A DNA stretch of 32,535 bases. Source: CAYNNP01 sp964398215 (GTDB lineage Bacteria > Planctomycetota > Planctomycetia > Pirellulales > Pirellulaceae). Below, piece by piece: positions 7,003-15,486 of the stretch. The DNA lies in the NCBI GenBank assembly GCA_964398215.1, contig CAYNNP010000044.1, positions 1 through 32,535 on the forward strand, given 5' to 3'. Made by a program: the position numbers and the translations under genes. The notes under the pieces are model-generated. The model had not been told where the DNA came from and searched no databases. It was given only the letters and a program-made list of their open reading frames with translations. Every line of letters begins with the position of its first letter. The stretch's first letter is position 1.

Positions 7003-9186
7003 ATGTCAGATGTGGATCAAGCCCCGAATGAGCCGAAGGAATTGCTGGTCGAGACAAAGGATAAAGTCCTTGCATTAAAAGTTGCGCATGTCGGTTCTGA
7101 GAGTTCAGCTGCAAACGGCGCCAATGGCGGAGCTAAATCGGCTAGCTTTTTGCCAGCGTCACCGTTGTCGTTGTTGGAGTTTCCATTTCGACATCGGAAA
7201 ACGATCCTGACTTGCCTATTGATATCGGCCATTTGTGCCTGGTTTGCGATCGTTTTCTTGCCGCGTGCTTATATCTCCGAGGCGAAGATCAAGATTCGGG
7301 TTGGTCGTGAGAGCATGTCGGTTGACCCAACTGTTACAGCTACGGACACCATGCTGGTACAGAAAACGAGGGTCGAAGAGATCACATCGACGCTGGATGT
7401 CCTTGGCAGTCGTCAAGTCAAACAGGGCGTCGTTGACAAACTTGGTGCCAATGCGATCCTTTCGGGCGAAGTGCCAACCGAAGGCAGTAGTGATGAAGGA
7501 TCTATGCTTGGCAATGCACTGCAGAAAGTATCTGGTGCGGTTGGCTGGGTTTTGGGTTTGGTGACGGCCTCTGATCCGGTCAGCGATGAAGAACTTGCTG
7601 TCATGCAAATCGGCAATTCGGTATCGATTTGGGCGCCACAGCATTCGTCTGTGATCACGGTGGAGAGCGAAGCTAAGTCGCCGGAAATGGCCCAGCTATT
7701 GATCAATACAACAATCGATGTCTTTCGTGAGATTCACACAAAGTCAGCGACAACACCGGGTTCGCTCGAGTTTTTCGAGTCAGAAGCGATCAAGCAGGAA
7801 GCCGAGCTGTCGACGCTGATCAAGCAACGCAGCGATTTCTTGCGAGCAAACGACTTGGTTTCGATCGATGCGAATCGTTCCATGTTGAGCGACAAATTGC
7901 TTCGTATCAGTAGCGATATCATGCGGCTTCAGGGTGAACTGGAGCAACGCGAAACTGAGTCCAAGGAGTTGTCCGGGACCATCGCTTTAATGAAAGACGA
8001 CATCGTTGCGTCCAGGCAAACTGGAAAGAGCGCTACCTGGGGTGTCATTCGCCAGCGAGTCTACGACCTGCAAGTCGCCCAAGAAAGGCTAAAAGCAACT
8101 TACACAGACGATCACCCAAAGTACATTGAATCGCAAGAGCAGCTTGGCAAGGCTCAAGCCATCCTGAACGCGCTGGAGGATGAGGAAACGAATTCGAGTA
8201 CAACGCCGAACCCAGAGAAAGCCAGTTCACGTGGTGACTTGCGCCGTCTTCAAACGACGATCGCCGGATTGAAAACAGCGTTGACCGAAAAAGAACAACA
8301 GCGAGTCTTGTTGGCGAAGGAGACTCAGGATTTGCTTGAGCAAGAGCGAGAGCTGATTGCGATGAACCGTCACATTGGTGTTTTAGAATCAGCGCTCAGT
8401 ACGGTTAGCGGAAAGACGGAACAAGCGAGGCTGGTAGCTGAAATCGAATCGCAGCAAATTTCAAATATCTCAGTGGTTCAGCCCGCTGCTTTGATCCAGC
8501 GACCTGCGAAACCAAACAAAAAACTTGTCGCCCTGTTCTGTATCGCACTCGGATTGTTTTCTGGATTCGGGTTGGCAATGCTACGAGAGTACAACGACGA
8601 TACAGTTCGTGTCCGCGAGCACTTGGCTACCTCGGTCAACGATTTCAATTCCGTTGTTGAAATTCCTTTGATCACCGATGGCGCCCTGGAAAGCAATGAA
8701 ACGGCAACCGATCGTTGCCGCCAAATTCTTGCAAACTCGCTCGCGACTAGTCCACAGCGAACCAGTTCCGATGGGCTTGGCCGCAGCATCGGGGTGATTG
8801 GCTGCGGTGACAGTGTGGGCGCTCCGCAGATCGCCAGCATCATGAACCGGTTACTGCGCGATGAATGGTTGCACAATGTCACGTTACTGGACTGGCACGA
8901 AGGCAAGCATGATTCACAGCGGGAACAACAGTTCGAGGATGCGATTCAGGATCATGAAACCGTCATCGTCAATATGCCTCCGGCCAAAATGCTGGGAGCT
9001 GGCACGCAGTTGATGGATCAAATTGTGTTGGTCGTGGGTTGTGAAACAACACAACGCCAAGAAGTAACACAGGTGATGAAGCGTTTGGATCGTGAAGCGT
9101 TCGCTGGACCCGTGGTGACCGCCGTCATTCTGAACGGCTCTCGCCAGTACATCCCCCGTTCACTCGCTCGGCTTGTTCAAGCATAG
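7003..9186 (+). CDS. Polysaccharide co-polymerase (Wzz/GumC-type) with a degenerate BY-kinase-like domain
   Basis: A 727-residue inner-membrane chain-length regulator. A cytoplasmic N-terminal stretch leads to TM1 at about 67-87, then a Wzz domain and a long periplasmic region rich in predicted coiled coil (about 250-490). TM2 is at about 509-531. The cytoplasmic C-terminal domain (about 590-727) keeps the order of a Wzc tyrosine-kinase fold: a 'VIGCGDSVGAPQIAS' loop near 598, a 'VTLLDWHEGK' strand and a 'VIVNMPPA' strand. The Walker A lysine and Ser/Thr are missing; the loop reads G606-A607-P608 where GK(S/T) is expected. There is no tyrosine-rich tail. It probably controls chain length without phosphorylation. 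Confidence 0.88.
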   Translation: MSDVDQAPNEPKELLVETKDKVLALKVAHVGSESSAANGANGGAKSASFLPASPLSLLEFPFRHRKTILTCLLISAICAWFAIVFLPRAYISEAKIKIRVGRESMSVDPTVTATDTMLVQKTRVEEITSTLDVLGSRQVKQGVVDKLGANAILSGEVPTEGSSDEGSMLGNALQKVSGAVGWVLGLVTASDPVSDEELAVMQIGNSVSIWAPQHSSVITVESEAKSPEMAQLLINTTIDVFREIHTKSATTPGSLEFFESEAIKQEAELSTLIKQRSDFLRANDLVSIDANRSMLSDKLLRISSDIMRLQGELEQRETESKELSGTIALMKDDIVASRQTGKSATWGVIRQRVYDLQVAQERLKATYTDDHPKYIESQEQLGKAQAILNALEDEETNSSTTPNPEKASSRGDLRRLQTTIAGLKTALTEKEQQRVLLAKETQDLLEQERELIAMNRHIGVLESALSTVSGKTEQARLVAEIESQQISNISVVQPAALIQRPAKPNKKLVALFCIALGLFSGFGLAMLREYNDDTVRVREHLATSVNDFNSVVEIPLITDGALESNETATDRCRQILANSLATSPQRTSSDGLGRSIGVIGCGDSVGAPQIASIMNRLLRDEWLHNVTLLDWHEGKHDSQREQQFEDAIQDHETVIVNMPPAKMLGAGTQLMDQIVLVVGCETTQRQEVTQVMKRLDREAFAGPVVTAVILNGSRQYIPRSLARLVQA

Positions 9187-9215
9187 CCGTCCGTTTGACC
9201 TTCATCCGTGCTTAA

Positions 9216-10592
9216 GTGTCTGCAGTACTAACTACTCAACGCATTTCATCTTCAACGCATCCCACGGATGCTGCGGTACCTCTTGGAATCGTTGAAAAGT
9301 TACTGTTGGCGGCTGGTATTTTTGAAGTCCCGTTGCAGTTCGATAAATATTTTGGATTTCAAGAGACTCACGCGAATCTTGGCGCGGTTGCGGGCATCAA
9401 TGTTTCGGTGACGACGCTTTCGTTGATCGGGCTGTACGCCATTTGGATGCTTTCCTCAGCGATTCGCAAGGGAGTAGCACGACAGCCATTGATCCTTGGA
9501 ATCCCGATGTTGGTCTACATCATCCTGATGGCGATCAGCGGATTCCGAGCAACGAATTCTTTCTTGACGCTGTGTGATTTAGCCGTAGTTGCCCAAGCCT
9601 ACTTGTTGTTTTTCTATCTTGCGAATCGCATCAAGACACACGAGGACGTTTATTTTTGCGTTTGTGTTTTGGGCGTGACCGTTGCATTCCAGGCTTTCTT
9701 GATCTTTGGCTTGGCCGCGCTGGGGCCCTCAGCCCACGGCAAAAGATTCAATATCGGGCCATTGCTGTTGTCGGTTTGGAGCGATGGTCGCCCGGCCGGT
9801 TCGATGCACTCTGCCGTTCTGGCTGGCAGTACGATCGGTCTGATGTGGCTGCCACTGGTAGGACTGGCGTTTTCCAAGGTCCGTAAGCATTTGGTTTGGT
9901 TTGCACTTGCAACGATGTTGGCCGGATTGCTGGGGATTTTGTTGACACAAACACGCGGTGCGATCATCAGTTCTGTGCTGGGCTGCGGTGCGATCGCGTT
10001 TTGTCTGAAGCGCAGAAACTGGCTTCCTTCCATAGCGATCAAAATTGGATTGATCGGCTGCTTGATCGGTCTTGTACCGCTAGTTCATGTGATCCAGAAA
10101 CGAGTTCTACAAGATGATGGTGGCTCAGCAGTTGCTAGAAAACACCTTTCGTTGATTGCGCTTGATGCGATCAGCGATCACCCAATCATTGGATATGGTT
10201 CTGGAAATTGTCACCTCGCTTGTTTGCCGTATGCGAAGACTGCCCAGTATCGCAACGAGTGGTACTACACCATTCACTCCAAGTATTTGTTGACTTGGGT
10301 TGAGATGGGAGTTTTTGGCTTGATCGCATTCTTAATGATTCTGGCCAATGGAATTCGTCATTCGATGAAGGCTTGGTTTGCGAGAGACAAACGTGTTTCG
10401 GTCATAGGACTAGCGATCACCGCTGGATTGCTCGGTCACATGCTTCACATGGTCGTGGATATTTTCAATTCACGCACGCAAGTACAGATGCTGTGGATTG
10501 TGCTGGGGCTGGCAGCAGCCGTTTACCAGCGAACACGTCAGTCCTCGGACATAGATCATGAGACTCATGTGGGAGAGTTGGTCTATGTCTAG
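9216..10592 (+). CDS. O-antigen ligase/Wzy-like polysaccharide polymerase
   Basis: A 458-residue polytopic membrane protein with roughly ten or more hydrophobic helices. It has a large hydrophilic loop after residue 290, where 'ALDAISDHPIIGYGSGN' matches the conserved Wzy_C/O-antigen ligase region (HPxxGxGxG pattern). 'TQTRGAIISSVLG' earlier fits the cytoplasmic or periplasmic Arg segment of the family. Expected role: polymerising lipid-linked repeat units, or ligating the finished chain, on the outer face of the inner membrane. It sits between a Wzz-like and a Wzx-like gene, so polymerase is the better guess. The start is GTG 9216; its end overlaps the next gene by eight bases if that starts at 10585. 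Confidence 0.88.
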   Translation: MSAVLTTQRISSSTHPTDAAVPLGIVEKLLLAAGIFEVPLQFDKYFGFQETHANLGAVAGINVSVTTLSLIGLYAIWMLSSAIRKGVARQPLILGIPMLVYIILMAISGFRATNSFLTLCDLAVVAQAYLLFFYLANRIKTHEDVYFCVCVLGVTVAFQAFLIFGLAALGPSAHGKRFNIGPLLLSVWSDGRPAGSMHSAVLAGSTIGLMWLPLVGLAFSKVRKHLVWFALATMLAGLLGILLTQTRGAIISSVLGCGAIAFCLKRRNWLPSIAIKIGLIGCLIGLVPLVHVIQKRVLQDDGGSAVARKHLSLIALDAISDHPIIGYGSGNCHLACLPYAKTAQYRNEWYYTIHSKYLLTWVEMGVFGLIAFLMILANGIRHSMKAWFARDKRVSVIGLAITAGLLGHMLHMVVDIFNSRTQVQMLWIVLGLAAAVYQRTRQSSDIDHETHVGELVYV

Positions 10593-12018
10593 CAACAGTG
10601 TTGTCAGGACTGGCAAAAATACGATCGCGTTGTTGGCCGGCACGGTAGGCAAAATGGTTGCGTCGTTTGGTTTCGTGATCTACGCAACGTATGCGATGGG
10701 GCTGGAGGTTTTCGGACGGTTCTCAATCGCCTTACTGTACTTCGAGCTATTTTTATCGTTGAGCGCGACTGCGGTTGGGATTTTGTTGACGCGAGATCTT
10801 GCTAAGTGGAAACGTTCGCAGAATCGTCTGATTACATCAGCGATGGTGATGGCGTTGATTTTGGTCCTTGCATCGCCGCTGATCATGATCGTTTTCGCGA
10901 GCTCAATGAATTATTCGCCTGACACAGTGCAGGCAATCATGGTCGCGGCTCTTGCGCTGTTGCCAGCATCGCTATGCGTGGTGCTGGAGTCTGTATTTGT
11001 AAGTTTTGAACGCGCAGAATTTGTCACGTTTGGCACCATTGTCGACACATTGATACGAGTCCCGTTTTCGATCTTGGTGCTGTACGCCGGATTCAGTTGG
11101 ATCGGGGTGATGTGGGTCTTGGTCGGATCCAGAGTATTGTTATTGGTCTACTACCGAAGCCAGCTGGCGAGAATCACGAGTTTTCGTCGGGACTTTCACC
11201 GCAAGTCCATCATTCGCTTTATGAGTCGATGGCGGATGTTTGCAGCAGAGAATTGGCTGGCAACCATCAACAACAACACGGATTTGTTGGTGTTGTCTTA
11301 CGTGGCTGGTGAGACTGCTGCGGGGCTGTACGCTGCTGCATACAAAATCGTCCGCTTGGGGTCGCTTGTGGCTCGCGCTTACACGACCGCAATATTCCCG
11401 ATCATGTCCCAGCTTCACGGCAAAGCGAAAGACTCATTCGCCACTCTGTTTCAACAGACCATTCGCGCGATGGCAATGGTCGCGTTGCCAGCAGTCGTTG
11501 GAATATCACTCTTTACCGAACAGACCATCGACTTTCTTTACGCCGACGAATATGCCGGCGCCGAACAAGTTTTGCAGGTTTTGATTTGGATCTTGTTGGT
11601 CGAAATCATCAATCCATTCTTGAGCCATGCTCTGTTTGCACAGAACAAGCAAAACCGATCGATGTACGTCGCTGGTATCAGCATGTCAGTCAACATAGTT
11701 CTGACTTACTTGCTGGTTTTTGAATACGGAGCGGTTGGTGCAGCAGCGGCGACAGTGGGTGCCGGTGCCGTGGCGACCATTTCCTATTGCTGTTTTTTGA
11801 TGCCTCGCCGCGAACTACTAAGCACGACGATCGTATTTGCTCGCGTGTTGGTTGCGACAGTAGGATTCGGTGCTGTTTTGTACCTCACACAGAACCAACC
11901 ATTAGTTGGCCGAATCGTCATGGGGCTGGCGGTGTATGCAGTGCTGTTGCTTTTGATTAGAGCAGTACGACGCCAGGACTTTGTAGACTTTAAACGACTT
12001 GTTTTGACGAGAACCTGA
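10585..12018 (+). CDS. Wzx-like polysaccharide flippase (MOP/PST family)
   Basis: A 477-residue membrane protein with about 12-14 hydrophobic helices in the order of the polysaccharide-transporter family, and 'NTIALLAGTVGKMVASF' at the N terminus. A mid-protein 'YVAGETAAGLYAAAYKI' matches a conserved segment of RfbX/Wzx-like proteins. Expected role: flipping undecaprenyl-linked repeat units to the periplasmic face for the adjacent polymerase. Start choice: upstream in-frame ATGs exist at 10558 and 10567. ATG 10585 is preferred because GGGAGAG lies about 8 bases upstream and the overlap with the previous gene shrinks to eight bases. Its stop overlaps the next start (TGATG). Confidence 0.88.
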   Translation: MSSNSVVRTGKNTIALLAGTVGKMVASFGFVIYATYAMGLEVFGRFSIALLYFELFLSLSATAVGILLTRDLAKWKRSQNRLITSAMVMALILVLASPLIMIVFASSMNYSPDTVQAIMVAALALLPASLCVVLESVFVSFERAEFVTFGTIVDTLIRVPFSILVLYAGFSWIGVMWVLVGSRVLLLVYYRSQLARITSFRRDFHRKSIIRFMSRWRMFAAENWLATINNNTDLLVLSYVAGETAAGLYAAAYKIVRLGSLVARAYTTAIFPIMSQLHGKAKDSFATLFQQTIRAMAMVALPAVVGISLFTEQTIDFLYADEYAGAEQVLQVLIWILLVEIINPFLSHALFAQNKQNRSMYVAGISMSVNIVLTYLLVFEYGAVGAAAATVGAGAVATISYCCFLMPRRELLSTTIVFARVLVATVGFGAVLYLTQNQPLVGRIVMGLAVYAVLLLLIRAVRRQDFVDFKRLVLTRT

Positions 12019-14177
12019 TGAACCAGAACAACACGATCAGAATTGGAATGATCGGCTGCGGCGCGATCGCGGAGATTTATCACCTGCCAGCATTGATGGC
12101 TCATCCACAGTGCGCAGCTGGCATCGCTTTGGCCGAGCCCAATGGTGAGCGACGCGAAGAGCTGAAAACCAAATTCAAGGCAGCTTTTGGTACCGACAAC
12201 TACGAAGATCTGCTCGATCATGTGGACGGTGTCATCATTGCAACGCCTCCCAAGTCGCACTACCCGATTGCTCGATTCTTTCTGGATAACGGCAAGCATG
12301 TATTGTGTGAAAAGCCACTGACGGAATCTTCGGACGAAGCTGCCGAATTGGTTCGACTGGCCGAAGAAAACGGTGTTGCCTTGGCCGTGAATCAAACGCG
12401 GCGGTTTTTTCCCACTTATCAAAAGATCACCCAGTTGATTCAAGAGGGCGTGCTGGGCTCGTTGCAAGAAATCAAGTATTGCGATGGGATCGAGTTTGAT
12501 TGGCCAGCTGCGTCACAACACCATTTCTTGCCTAGCTCCAAAGGCGCGTGGTCCGATACCGGTGTGCATTTACTGGATACGATTTGTTATTGGCTGGGCG
12601 GTAAACCAACCTTGGTTTCGTCAGAGAATGACGCGATGGGTGGCCCAGAGGCGATTGCTACCGTGCGCCTGCAACACGACGACTGCCAAGCAGAAATCAA
12701 AGTCAGCCGGCTTGGGAAATTGGACAATGGTTTTGTCATTCGTGGTACCAAGGGATCCATTTCGGCAGGCGCCGAGGATTTTTCTAAGCTAACAATAGAA
12801 TTCGCCGACGGCAGCAAGAAAACGATCAAATGCGGTTCCCCAAAACTTCAGTACACCGATTTTGCGACGCCGATGGTTGCGAACTTCGTCGACGTGATCG
12901 CTGGAAAGGCAAAGCCTGCTGTCAGCGGTAACGATGTTTTGCCGACGATCGAGATTTTAGAAGAGGCTTACAAGGAAGCCAAACCTTACGCGATGCCATG
13001 GAACACGCCTTGGACCGCGGCCGACATTCGCGTTGCAACGCCCATGCGTGTTTTGGTCACGGGAGCTTCAGGATTCGTCGGCGGACGTCTGATGGAAACG
13101 TCAGGATTTTCGGGCTCCAGCCATTGCGTTGGGACATTGCGCAAATGGAACCGAGCCGCTAGACCCGCACGCATGGCAGCTGATTTGCTGCTGTGCGACA
13201 TCGAAGACGCCAAGAATGTAGACCAAGTCGTTTCCGAAGGTGACTTTGATGCCATCATTCACACAGCGTACACCTGCAATCGAGAGAGCATTGTTGAAGG
13301 CACACGGAACCTGTTGTCCGCAGCCAGAAAGCATGATGTGGAACGATTCATCTTTTTGAGTTCGGCCGAAGTCTACGGGTCGGATGTGACTGGCAACATC
13401 ACAGAAGAATCGCCGACGCCTGATGTGGACGCTTACGGCGGTTGGAAATCTGCTGCTGAGCAGGTTTGCCGCGAATTCATGGAACAAGGGCTAAAGACAA
13501 CGATCTTTCGTCCATCACTAATCCACGGTCCTTTTAGTGGATCATGGTCGGTCGACGTGGCGCAGCGTCTGATGTCTGGCAAGTGGGGTACGTTCGACGA
13601 ACACGCCGACGGCAACGCGAACTTGGTTTACGTCGACGATTTGATCATCGGAATCATGACTGCGTTGGGGCATGATGCCGCGATCAATGAAACGTTCAAC
13701 ATCAGCAGTGGCGACCCACCGACCTGGAACCAGTATTTCCAAAAGATGAATCAAGCGCTGGGCCGACCGCCGCTACCAAAAATATCGCAAGGCAAGTCGC
13801 AGCTTCGGACGCGCGTGATGGACCGAGTTACCGGCGTGAAAGACTGGTTCATGGATCGCTATGAAGATCGATTGATGGAAATCTACATGCGTGGTGGCTT
13901 TGTTGGCCGGATGATGAAAAAACTGAAGGACGAGGTCGATGCCACGCCATCGGGATCCGAATTGACGGGGCTGTACTCACGACGTGTGGTCTACAGCGAC
14001 GCAAAGATTCGCGCAAAGATTGGCTATCAACCACAGTTCGAATTGGATCGCGCTCTACAAGCAACGGTTGCGTGGCTGAAACTACATGACCACGCCAATG
14101 ACAAGGCTAAAGTGGATCTTTCACAGCTCACGTCAGCTGTCATGCTGCGTGGCGGATCAGAGGTGTCAACGAGATGA
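12018..14177 (+). CDS. Fusion protein: Gfo/Idh/MocA oxidoreductase + extended SDR (NAD-dependent epimerase/dehydratase)
   Basis: One 719-residue frame holds two enzymes. Residues 1-340 are a Gfo/Idh/MocA dehydrogenase: 'IGMIGCGAIAEIYH' NAD motif, EKP at 98-100, and a C-terminal domain with 'SDTGVHLLDTICYWLGG'. Residues 343-690 are an extended SDR: 'MRVLVTGASGFVGG' NAD motif, 'FIFLSSAEVYG', and the YxxxK pair at Y473 and K477 (YGGWK). The join runs straight through without a stop or frame change. The two halves are expected to act in sequence on one nucleotide sugar, for example oxidation or reduction plus epimerisation, but the substrate is unknown. It is coupled to the flippase by TGATG and to the next gene by ATGA. 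Confidence 0.92.
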   Translation: MNQNNTIRIGMIGCGAIAEIYHLPALMAHPQCAAGIALAEPNGERREELKTKFKAAFGTDNYEDLLDHVDGVIIATPPKSHYPIARFFLDNGKHVLCEKPLTESSDEAAELVRLAEENGVALAVNQTRRFFPTYQKITQLIQEGVLGSLQEIKYCDGIEFDWPAASQHHFLPSSKGAWSDTGVHLLDTICYWLGGKPTLVSSENDAMGGPEAIATVRLQHDDCQAEIKVSRLGKLDNGFVIRGTKGSISAGAEDFSKLTIEFADGSKKTIKCGSPKLQYTDFATPMVANFVDVIAGKAKPAVSGNDVLPTIEILEEAYKEAKPYAMPWNTPWTAADIRVATPMRVLVTGASGFVGGRLMETSGFSGSSHCVGTLRKWNRAARPARMAADLLLCDIEDAKNVDQVVSEGDFDAIIHTAYTCNRESIVEGTRNLLSAARKHDVERFIFLSSAEVYGSDVTGNITEESPTPDVDAYGGWKSAAEQVCREFMEQGLKTTIFRPSLIHGPFSGSWSVDVAQRLMSGKWGTFDEHADGNANLVYVDDLIIGIMTALGHDAAINETFNISSGDPPTWNQYFQKMNQALGRPPLPKISQGKSQLRTRVMDRVTGVKDWFMDRYEDRLMEIYMRGGFVGRMMKKLKDEVDATPSGSELTGLYSRRVVYSDAKIRAKIGYQPQFELDRALQATVAWLKLHDHANDKAKVDLSQLTSAVMLRGGSEVSTR

Positions 14178-15298
14178 GAATCGCCTGGGTTTCGTTCGAT
14201 TTTGAAGAGTACAGTGTGCTGCACGTCAATGAAATGGCGAAGCAGCATGATGTGATGTTGGTGCTGCCTGAGCAAGAGGACGATGCTCCGGAGTTGAGCA
14301 TTAGCGACCAAGTAAAACAATGCCGATTTCAGAAACCACGGCTACGCCAACCGCTACGACAACGCGCGATGGTGAAAGAATTGACCAAGCGGATCAATGA
14401 CTTCAATCCTGATGTGATCCATTTTCAGCAAGGGCATTTGTGGTTCAATTTTGGGCTTCGTAAACTTGCACCAACTCCGATCGTGATCACGGTCCATGAC
14501 CCCAGGCACCATGCCGGCGATATGGTTTCAAAAAAGACTCCGCAGTGGGTGATCGATTACGGTTTTCGCAAAGCCGATCACGTTGTCGTTCATGGCAACG
14601 CTTTGGCAGACCAAGTCCAAGAGATCTTTGGGTTTGCCAGGGACCACATTCATGTTGTTCCGCACGTTGCGATGGGACCGCCAAGTCAAATGAGCCACGA
14701 GAAAGAGGAGCCGAAGACGGTTTTGTTTTTCGGCCGGATCTGGGAATACAAGGGGCTGGATACATTGATACAAGCGGAACCTTTGGTTTCGAGTGTGATT
14801 CCCGACATCAACTTTGTGATCGCGGGACAAGGCGAAGACTTTGGCCGCTACGATGCCATGATTCAAAATCCAGATAGGTTTGAAATCCATAATCGTTACA
14901 TCACGGACGAAGAACGCGTTGAGTTTTTCGAGCGGTCATCGGTTGTGTTGTTGCCGTACAACGAAGCCACGCAAAGCGGCGTTGTACCGGTTGCCTACAA
15001 CCACGGCCGACCGGTTATCGCGACCGACGTGGGGGCATTGTCCGACTGCGTGGAAGATGGAAAAACAGGCTTGCTGATTCAGCCTCGTGATCCGCAAGCG
15101 TTGGCGGATGCGATTGTGAAAATGGTTCAAGACCAACCGATGCGACATGCGATGGGACACGCTGGCCACGAAATGGTGAGCAGTAAACTTTCGCCGCCTG
15201 CAGTCGCCGCACAAACGTTGGCGGTCTACCAGGCTGCCGTTGAATCCAAGAACAACATGATTCACGAAAGTGCCACCGCTAGCAAAGTTCTGGCATGA
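14174..15298 (+). CDS. Glycosyltransferase family 4
   Basis: A 374-residue GT-B enzyme. The N-terminal half has 'IHFQQGHLWFNFGLRKL' and 'VITVHDPRHHAG', with a likely acceptor-side His. The C-terminal GT1/GT4 domain has 'VLFFGRIWEYKGLDTLIQA', 'FVIAGQGEDFG', and a donor-binding region 'NEATQSGVVPVAYNHGRPVI' followed by 'ATDVGALSDCVEDGKTGLL'. It is a retaining transferase that adds one sugar to the lipid-linked repeat unit at the cytoplasmic membrane face; donor and acceptor are unknown. Its ATG overlaps the preceding stop (ATGA). It ends the first tightly coupled gene group; a 188-base gap follows. Confidence 0.9.
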   Translation: MRIAWVSFDFEEYSVLHVNEMAKQHDVMLVLPEQEDDAPELSISDQVKQCRFQKPRLRQPLRQRAMVKELTKRINDFNPDVIHFQQGHLWFNFGLRKLAPTPIVITVHDPRHHAGDMVSKKTPQWVIDYGFRKADHVVVHGNALADQVQEIFGFARDHIHVVPHVAMGPPSQMSHEKEEPKTVLFFGRIWEYKGLDTLIQAEPLVSSVIPDINFVIAGQGEDFGRYDAMIQNPDRFEIHNRYITDEERVEFFERSSVVLLPYNEATQSGVVPVAYNHGRPVIATDVGALSDCVEDGKTGLLIQPRDPQALADAIVKMVQDQPMRHAMGHAGHEMVSSKLSPPAVAAQTLAVYQAAVESKNNMIHESATASKVLA

Positions 15299-15486
15299 TC
15301 ATGGCCTGGGTCATAATCCTGGCCAGATGAGGTTACGAATAGGACGGTAGGAACAGTTTTAGCGGTTTCTGCCCTGATGCATCCTTTGATCCGGTGCATT
15401 CGAGGGTGGGATCTACGTCTACTAATTAGACTTAGTTGTGGTCAATACTCGAATCGCAAAACAACATTTCAAAGGACAAAAAACAA
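15299..15486. other. Gap between coupled gene groups
   Basis: No gene is supported in this 188-base gap. An imperfect hairpin (TGGCC at 15302-15306 with a GGCCA partner near 15322) follows the glycosyltransferase stop but lacks a T tract. A separate promoter for the amidotransferase-deacetylase group could lie here. AAAGGAC just before GTG 15487 is a plausible ribosome binding site. Confidence 0.35.

Noticed and set aside
11784..12467. Minus-strand frame of 227 codons across the flippase-fusion junction
   Set aside because: It covers conserved parts of two good genes on the other strand and shows no domain.
15436..15486. Upstream ATG extension of the first AsnB-like gene
   Set aside because: It would bury the catalytic Cys that must follow the initiator residue.
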